This document shows, piece by piece, positions 58,850-64,000 of a stretch of DNA of 64,000 nt (position 1 is the first letter of the stretch; each line of letters opens with the position of its first letter). Under the pieces are notes generated by a model. The model searched no databases and was not told the DNA's origin. It saw only the letters and a program-made list of their open reading frames with translations. A program made the position numbers and the translations under genes. The DNA is taken from assembly GCA_002305415.1 (NCBI GenBank), contig DBQX01000131.1, positions 1-64,000 of the forward strand. The letters run 5' to 3'. Origin of the DNA: Actinomycetales bacterium UBA1383. GTDB lineage: Bacteria; Actinomycetota; Actinomycetes; Actinomycetales; Actinomycetaceae.

Positions 58850-59797
58850 TCAGCCCACATCCCCCAGCGCACCTTCGAAGGCGTCGCGATAGGCCGCAGC
58901 CAAGCGTAACGGGTCGTGTGTCTCCGGAGTCCGGGCACTGCGGACTTGGCGGAGGAGGACGCGTGCGCCCAGCAACCCCGCCGCGGCCTCGAAATCGTCC
59001 AGGTCACGGATGGCGACAGGATCGGCGATCACCGTCTCGAAGCGGAGGTCCGGTGCATGGGAGTGCAGCACCCGGAGGTGGTCTCCGGGTGACATGTTCT
59101 CGGTCTCCCCATGCTGCGTCACGAGGTTGGCGGTCAGGACGCGGTGCCGGCTGGTGTGGAGGGCGCGGTTGAGTTCCGGCACGAGGAGGTGCGGAATCAC
59201 CGACGTGTACCAGGACCCCGGCCCGAGGACGACGAAGTCGGCCTGCTCGATGGCCGTCACGGCCTGGGGACACGCCGGCGGGTTCGCCGGCTCCAGCCAG
59301 ATCGAGATGACTTCGCCCGTGGTCGAGGCCACCCGGCTCTGGCCGCGTACCACAGCGGAGCCCTGCTCCGTGCGGACCGTCGCGGCGATCTCGAGGGGCA
59401 CCATCGACATGGGGAGGACGACACCCCGGGCGCCGAGGAGGCGACCGACGAGGTCGAGCCCCGCGACGGGATCCCCGAGGCGCTCCCACGTGGAGACGAT
59501 CAGCAGGTTCCCGACGGCATGGTTGTTGAGCGGCCCGTTCGTGTGGAACCGATGCTGAAGGATGTCACGCCAGATGTGCCCCCACTCCGTGTCGTCGCAC
59601 AGCGCGGACAGGGCCATGCGCAGGTCGCCCGGAGGGAGGCACCCCAGTTCGGACCGCAGCCGCCCGGAGGAGCCGCCGTCGTCAGCGACCGTCACGACGG
59701 CGGTGAGATTGCGGCTCACGTGGCGGAGCGCCTGCAGCGAGGCCGAGAGCCCGTGGCCGCCCCCCAGCGCGACGACGCGAACGGCGTTGTCCATCAT
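58850..59797 (-). CDS. yvcK: Gluconeogenesis factor YvcK/CuvA (CofD-like)
   Basis: A 315-residue protein of the YvcK family, related to the 2-phospho-L-lactate transferase CofD. ALGGGHGLSASLQALR at the N-terminus, TVADDGGSSGRLR, PPGDLR, and GPGSWYTSVIPHLLV are diagnostic. In mycobacteria CuvA links carbon use to cell-wall synthesis; UDP-sugar binding is reported in the family. Double ATG start overlapping the rapZ stop. Confidence 0.93.
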   Translation of the reverse strand: MMDNAVRVVALGGGHGLSASLQALRHVSRNLTAVVTVADDGGSSGRLRSELGCLPPGDLRMALSALCDDTEWGHIWRDILQHRFHTNGPLNNHAVGNLLIVSTWERLGDPVAGLDLVGRLLGARGVVLPMSMVPLEIAATVRTEQGSAVVRGQSRVASTTGEVISIWLEPANPPACPQAVTAIEQADFVVLGPGSWYTSVIPHLLVPELNRALHTSRHRVLTANLVTQHGETENMSPGDHLRVLHSHAPDLRFETVIADPVAIRDLDDFEAAAGLLGARVLLRQVRSARTPETHDPLRLAAAYRDAFEGALGDVG

Positions 59798-60738
59798 TCA
59801 CGCCCGACGTCGCGGTGCAGGGTCCGGATCTTCTGGCCTGTCCGGCGCAACCGCTCGGCGATCGCCTCCGAGATGGCGACGGACCGGTGCTTCCCGCCCG
59901 TGCAGCCGACGGCGATCGTGACGTAGGGCTTCAGTTCGTGGACGTAGCCGGAGAGGATCGGTTCGATGGCCGCCACGTACCGATCGACGAAGTCGACCGC
60001 TCCGGGCAGTCCGAGCACGTAGTCACGCACGTGCGGGTCGTGCCCGGTGAGGTGGCGGAGTTCCGCGACCCAGTACGGGTTGGCCAGGAACCGGACGTCG
60101 ACGACGTGGTCGGCGTCGAGCGGGATGCCGTACTTGAAGCCGAACGACATCACGGTCAGGTGGAGCGGCGTCTCGTCGTCCTCGCCCACGAGTTCCCGGA
60201 TCTTCCGCGCCAGGTCGTGGACCGACAGCGAACTCGTGTCGATGATGACGTCCGCACGGTTCTTCAGGGAGTGCAGCAGCGTGCGTTCGGTGGCGATACC
60301 GTCGAGGACGCGCCCGTCCCCCTGGAGGGGATGGGGCCGGCGCACCGCGTCGAAACGGCGCACCAGTTCGGCGTCGGAGGCCTCGAGGAAGATGATGCGG
60401 TAGTCCATCCCCATCGCACGGAGCTGGTCGATGACCGAGACCATCTCGGCGAAGAACTCGCGCGAGCGCACGTCGACGACCGCCGCCAGGCGCGGGATGC
60501 CCTCCCCGGCACGCATCATCGTGGCGAACGTGATGAGCAGGCGGGGCGGGAGGTTGTCGACGACGTACCAGTCGAGATCCTCGAGTGCCGCCGCCGCGCG
60601 GGTCCGCCCTGCGCCCGACATCCCGGTGATGATGAGGAGCTCCGGGCGTTCGGAATTCGGAAGGGAGGCCTCCTCGTCGCGAAGCGGGATCCCGTTCGGG
60701 ACGGTGGGTGGTCCCGGGGCGACGGGGGGTTCAGCCAT
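59794..60738 (-). CDS. rapZ: RapZ-family nucleotide-binding protein
   Basis: A 314-residue P-loop protein. Walker A is GMSGAGRT (39-46), with Arg at the usual Lys position as in other actinobacterial members; YVVDNLPP and the C-terminal GCTGGKHRSVAI are signatures. E. coli RapZ is an RNA adaptor controlling glmZ; the role in actinobacteria is not settled. The first 30 residues are Pro-rich. ATG at 60738 lacks a good ribosome site. Confidence 0.92.
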   Translation of the reverse strand: MAEPPVAPGPPTVPNGIPLRDEEASLPNSERPELLIITGMSGAGRTRAAAALEDLDWYVVDNLPPRLLITFATMMRAGEGIPRLAAVVDVRSREFFAEMVSVIDQLRAMGMDYRIIFLEASDAELVRRFDAVRRPHPLQGDGRVLDGIATERTLLHSLKNRADVIIDTSSLSVHDLARKIRELVGEDDETPLHLTVMSFGFKYGIPLDADHVVDVRFLANPYWVAELRHLTGHDPHVRDYVLGLPGAVDFVDRYVAAIEPILSGYVHELKPYVTIAVGCTGGKHRSVAISEAIAERLRRTGQKIRTLHRDVGRE

Positions 60739-60787
60739 GATCCAAGCATGCCACGGGGTCCTCGGACCGCGGCGAGGGTCCGCGTGG

Positions 60788-62749
60788 TCAGTCCCGCTCA
60801 CCGCCGGCGCGGAGGTGCAGCGCGATCGCCTCCGCCAGTGCGGGGCCGATTCCGGGGATCGTGGCGATCTCGTCGGGAGTCGCGGCCCGCAGGCGGGTGA
60901 GGGAACCGAAGTGGGTCAGGAGGGCCTTCGCGCGGGACGGCCCGATCCCCGGGACGGCGTCGAGGGCCGAGACGGTCATCGCGGCGGACCGGCGCGAGCG
61001 GTGCCGGGTGATCGCGACGCGGTGCGCCTCGTCGCGGACCCGTTGCAACAGGTGGAGCGCCTCGCTGCCGCGCGGCAGCACGACAGGGAACTCCTCTCCG
61101 GGGACCCACACCTCCTCGAGCCGCTTGGCAAGCCCGACGACGGGCACGTCGACCCCGAGCTCCGTCAGGGCTCGGCGTGCGGCGTTGACCTGCGGGAGCC
61201 CCCCGTCGATGACGAGCAGGCCCGGTTCGTAGGCGAAGGACTCGCCGGGAGCGGCGGTCTCCCCGTCGACGGACGCCAGGGTGAACGGCTGGTCGGGCGG
61301 CGCGCCGTCGGGGGTGGTGCGCTGGGCCACGCGGGCCCGTCGGGCGCGTTCGAACCGCCGGGTGAGTACCTCGCCGATAGCCTCGGTGTCGTCGCGGGCG
61401 CCGTCGCCGCCCGACCCGCGGACGTTGAAGTGCCGGTAGTCGCGCTTCTTCGGCAACCCGTCCTCGAATACCACCATCGACCCGACCTGGAGCGTCCCGC
61501 CGGTGTGGGAGATGTCGTAACACTCGATCCTCAGGGGCGAGTCCGGGAGGGAGAGGTAGCGCTGCAGCTCCTCGATGGCTCGCGAACGGGTCGCGAGGTC
61601 GGCGCCCCGGCGGAGCTTCGCCGACACCAGCGCCTGCCGTGCGTTCTCCTGCACCGTCTCCATCAGGGCCCGCTTGTCGCCCCGCTTGGGGACCCGCACG
61701 GACACGGCGCGGCCACCGGCCCGCCGCAACCAGTCGGCGAGGGCACCGGCGTCCTCCGGGAGGGCCGGCACGAGGACCTCCCGGGGAACGGCGTACGGCT
61801 GGACGCCGCCGGACTCGGCCAGTTCGCCGTACACCTGGATGAGCAGACGCTCGATGAGTTCGCCCTCCCCCGCGTCGTCCCCCCGATCCGTGACCCAGCC
61901 CCGCTGGCCACGGATCCGTCCCTGTCTCACGTGGAACACCTGGACGGACGCCTGCAGGTCGTCGACCGCGAGCCCGTAGACGTCCGCGTCGGTGTCACCC
62001 GTGAGGACGACGGCGTTGCGTTCCGTCACCCGCTTGAGGGCCGCCACGTCGTCACGGAGACGTGCGGCGCGCTCATAGTCCTGGGCTGCGGCAGCGGCCC
62101 GCATCCCACGTTCGAGCTGGGTGAGGAAACGCCCGGTCTCCCCGGACATGAAGTCACAGAAGTCCTCCGCGATGGCCCGGTGCTCCGCCGCCGAGACGCG
62201 GCCGACGCACGGCGCGCTGCACTTGTCGATGTAGCCGAGGAGGCACGGACGCCCCGAAGTCCGCGCGCGCCGGAAGACCCCCAGCGAGCACGACCGGACC
62301 GGGAACACGCGCAACAGGAGGTCCATGGTCTCGCGGATCGCCCACGCATGGGTGTACGGCCCGAAGTACCGGTTGCCCTTCCGGAGTTCTCCGCGCACCA
62401 CCTGAACCCGGGGGTACTCCTCCGCCATGGAGACGGAGAGGTAGGGGTAGGACTTGTCGTCGCGGAACATGAGGTTGTAGCGCGGCCGGAACTCCTTGAT
62501 CCACGTGTACTCCAGGCTCAGCGCCTCGACCTCGCTCGCCACGACCGTCCACTGGACCCCTGAGGCGGAGGTGACCATGGAGCGGGTGCGGGGGTGTAGC
62601 CGGGAGGGGTCCTGGAAGTAGCTCGAGAGCCGCGCCCGGAGGTTCTTGGCCTTCCCGACGTAGAGGACACGGCCCTTCTCGTCATGGAAGCGGTAGACGC
62701 CCGGACCCTGGGGGATGTCCGAGGGCCTGTAGCTCGCGGGGTCGGCCAT
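60788..62749 (-). CDS. uvrC: UvrABC excinuclease subunit C
   Basis: A 653-residue nuclease making both incisions in nucleotide excision repair. N-terminal GIY-YIG domain ([21 protein letters not shown]), a UVR domain ([13 protein letters not shown]), the RNase H-like C-terminal nuclease ([19 protein letters not shown]) and two helix-hairpin-helix motifs at the end. ATG at 62749, 10 bp after uvrA. Confidence 0.96.
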   Translation of the reverse strand: MADPASYRPSDIPQGPGVYRFHDEKGRVLYVGKAKNLRARLSSYFQDPSRLHPRTRSMVTSASGVQWTVVASEVEALSLEYTWIKEFRPRYNLMFRDDKSYPYLSVSMAEEYPRVQVVRGELRKGNRYFGPYTHAWAIRETMDLLLRVFPVRSCSLGVFRRARTSGRPCLLGYIDKCSAPCVGRVSAAEHRAIAEDFCDFMSGETGRFLTQLERGMRAAAAAQDYERAARLRDDVAALKRVTERNAVVLTGDTDADVYGLAVDDLQASVQVFHVRQGRIRGQRGWVTDRGDDAGEGELIERLLIQVYGELAESGGVQPYAVPREVLVPALPEDAGALADWLRRAGGRAVSVRVPKRGDKRALMETVQENARQALVSAKLRRGADLATRSRAIEELQRYLSLPDSPLRIECYDISHTGGTLQVGSMVVFEDGLPKKRDYRHFNVRGSGGDGARDDTEAIGEVLTRRFERARRARVAQRTTPDGAPPDQPFTLASVDGETAAPGESFAYEPGLLVIDGGLPQVNAARRALTELGVDVPVVGLAKRLEEVWVPGEEFPVVLPRGSEALHLLQRVRDEAHRVAITRHRSRRSAAMTVSALDAVPGIGPSRAKALLTHFGSLTRLRAATPDEIATIPGIGPALAEAIALHLRAGGERD

Positions 62750-62759
62750 GGCCGCAACT

Positions 62760-64000
62760 CTAGGAGGCGGCCGCCGCGCCCACCAACGGCGCGAGGAACT
62801 GCCCCGTGTAGGAGCCGTCGACGCCGGCGACGTCCTCGGGCGTCCCCGCGGCGACCACCTCTCCCCCACCGTCGCCACCCTCCGGCCCGAGGTCGATCAC
62901 CCAGTCCGCGCTGCGGATGACGTCGAGGTTGTGCTCGATGACGACAACGGTGTTGCCCTTGTCGACGAGGCCCTGGAGGACCCCGAGGAGCTTCCGGATG
63001 TCCTCGAAGTGCAGGCCGGTCGTGGGTTCGTCCAGGACGTAGATCGTGCGCCCGAAGGACCGCTTGTGGAGCTCCGAGGCGAGCTTCACCCGCTGTGCCT
63101 CGCCGCCGGAGAGAGTCGTGGCGCTCTGGCCCAGGCGCACGTAGCCCAGACCCACACTGGTGAGGGTGTCCAGGTGCCGCGCGATGGCCGGGACGTGGGC
63201 GAAGAACTCCGCCGCCTGGGCGATGGGCATGTCGAGGACGTCGGAGACGTTGCGCCCCTTGTAGTGCACCTGCAGGGTCTCGCGGTTGTAGCGCGAGCCG
63301 TGGCACTCCTCGCACGGGACGTACACGTCCGGCAGGAAGTTCATCTCGATCTTCAGGGTGCCGTCGCCCTTGCAGGCCTCGCAGCGGCCACCCTTCACGT
63401 TGAAGGAGAACCGCCCGGGTCCGTATCCCCGGACCTTCGCCTCGGTGGTCTCGGCGAACAGGCGGCGGATGTGGTCCCACACCCCGGTGTAGGTGGCCGG
63501 ATTCGATCGGGGGGTCCGTCCGATCGGTGACTGGTCGACGTGCACCACCTTGTCGAGGTGCTCGAGTCCCGTGACGCGGGAGTGGCGGCCGGGGACGACG
63601 CGCGCCCGGTTGAGTTCCCGGGCGAGGACGTTGTAGAGCACGCCGTTGACGAGGCTGGACTTGCCCGAGCCGGACACGCCGGTCACCGCGATGAAGCATC
63701 CGAGGGGGAACTCCACCGTGACGTCCTTCAGGTTGTGCTCCCGTGCACGCACGACGGTGAGCGTCCGGTTCGGGTCCCGCGGCCTCCGCACGGCAGGGGT
63801 GGGGATCGACCTGCGCCCCGCGAGGTAGTCGCCGGTGAGCGAGCCGGGGGCGGTGAGGAGCCCCTCGTAGCCTCCCGAGTGCACGATCTGCCCCCCGTGC
63901 TCGCCCGCGCCGGGACCGATGTCGACAACCCAGTCGGCCGAACGGATCGTGTCCTCGTCGTGCTCGACGACGATCAGGGTGTTGCCGAGGTCACGCAAGC
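62760..64000 (-). CDS. uvrA: UvrABC excinuclease subunit A, 5' end beyond the window
   Basis: The C-terminal 413 codons of UvrA; family length is about 950, so more than half lies past 64000. Visible parts: end of the first ATPase ([25 protein letters not shown]), the second Walker [10 protein letters not shown], the zinc module [10 protein letters not shown] ... [10 protein letters not shown], the signature [12 protein letters not shown], and Walker [11 protein letters not shown]. It recognises damage together with UvrB and is followed directly by uvrC. Confidence 0.95.
   Translation of the reverse strand, partial: LRDLGNTLIVVEHDEDTIRSADWVVDIGPGAGEHGGQIVHSGGYEGLLTAPGSLTGDYLAGRRSIPTPAVRRPRDPNRTLTVVRAREHNLKDVTVEFPLGCFIAVTGVSGSGKSSLVNGVLYNVLARELNRARVVPGRHSRVTGLEHLDKVVHVDQSPIGRTPRSNPATYTGVWDHIRRLFAETTEAKVRGYGPGRFSFNVKGGRCEACKGDGTLKIEMNFLPDVYVPCEECHGSRYNRETLQVHYKGRNVSDVLDMPIAQAAEFFAHVPAIARHLDTLTSVGLGYVRLGQSATTLSGGEAQRVKLASELHKRSFGRTIYVLDEPTTGLHFEDIRKLLGVLQGLVDKGNTVVVIEHNLDVIRSADWVIDLGPEGGDGGGEVVAAGTPEDVAGVDGSYTGQFLAPLVGAAAAS

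Noticed and set aside
59794..60738. Loss of the P-loop lysine in RapZ (GAGRT)
   Set aside because: Arg at this position is the usual form in actinobacterial RapZ proteins, so it is not evidence of inactivation. The shikimate kinase case differs because several other core residues are lost too.

Overview
The window is a chromosomal segment from a high-GC actinobacterium. The evidence is the set of lineage markers: RbpA (two paralogues), PafBC, HelY, WhiA, mihF, actinobacterial PriA, OpcA, Ppm1/Lnt and DUF3866. GTG starts are common and ATGA/GTGA stop-start overlaps are dense. A member of Micrococcales/Actinomycetales fits best, mainly because a second rbpA lies beside secG, but the genus cannot be fixed from the sequence. 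Most of the window is a housekeeping backbone, with one small accessory island at the left end.

Layout. 1-640: 3'-truncated membrane protein. About 773-2130: island of lower GC with one membrane-anchored HNH nuclease gene, bracketed by a 35-bp perfect direct repeat. 2.2-6.0 kb: threonine aldolase, rbpA with a SigR/SigH-type promoter, ppm1 and lnt. 6.1-12.9 kb: helY, lipid kinase, tatC, tatA, pafC and pafB, with DUF3866 divergent from pafB. 14.1-15.6 kb: PH-domain gene, hisG, hisE. 15.6-17.6 kb: FMN riboswitch followed by a RibXY-type riboflavin ABC transporter. 17.6-27.7 kb: rpe, rsmB, fmt, HAD, priA, metK, coaBC, rpoZ, gmk, mihF. 26.9-35.1 kb: pyrR-pyrB-pyrC-carA-carB-pyrF with a PyrR leader. 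35.1-43.9 kb: nusB, efp, a degenerate shikimate kinase, aroC, prepilin peptidase, mltG, ruvX, alaS, a 56-codon gene, DUF948, rpsD. 44.0-47.3 kb: rarA, xerD, ctaB. 47.5-53.9 kb, plus strand: tkt-tal-zwf-opcA-pgl, the pentose phosphate operon. 53.9-64 kb, minus strand: rbpA2, secG, tpiA-pgk-gap, whiA-yvcK-rapZ-uvrC-uvrA (uvrA runs off the end).

How it works together. Most genes lie on the minus strand in long, translationally coupled operons. The pyr operon holds all de novo UMP steps except dihydroorotate dehydrogenase and orotate phosphoribosyltransferase, and is probably repressed at translation by PyrR. The pentose phosphate and lower-glycolysis operons converge near 53.9 kb. The riboflavin biosynthesis operon that many actinobacteria carry next to rpe is absent, and a riboflavin importer under an FMN riboswitch sits in its place. 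This suggests dependence on external riboflavin.

Most notable points: (1) RibXY plus FMN riboswitch in the usual rib-biosynthesis slot, with an apparent frame defect at the permease 3' end; (2) a shikimate kinase homologue lacking its P-loop lysine and other core residues in a reduced aro cluster; (3) the HNH island with direct repeats, a 15-bp hairpin and a C6-tract frameshift in its membrane anchor; (4) a SigR-like promoter at rbpA. No tRNA, rRNA, CRISPR array or recognisable insertion sequence was seen.
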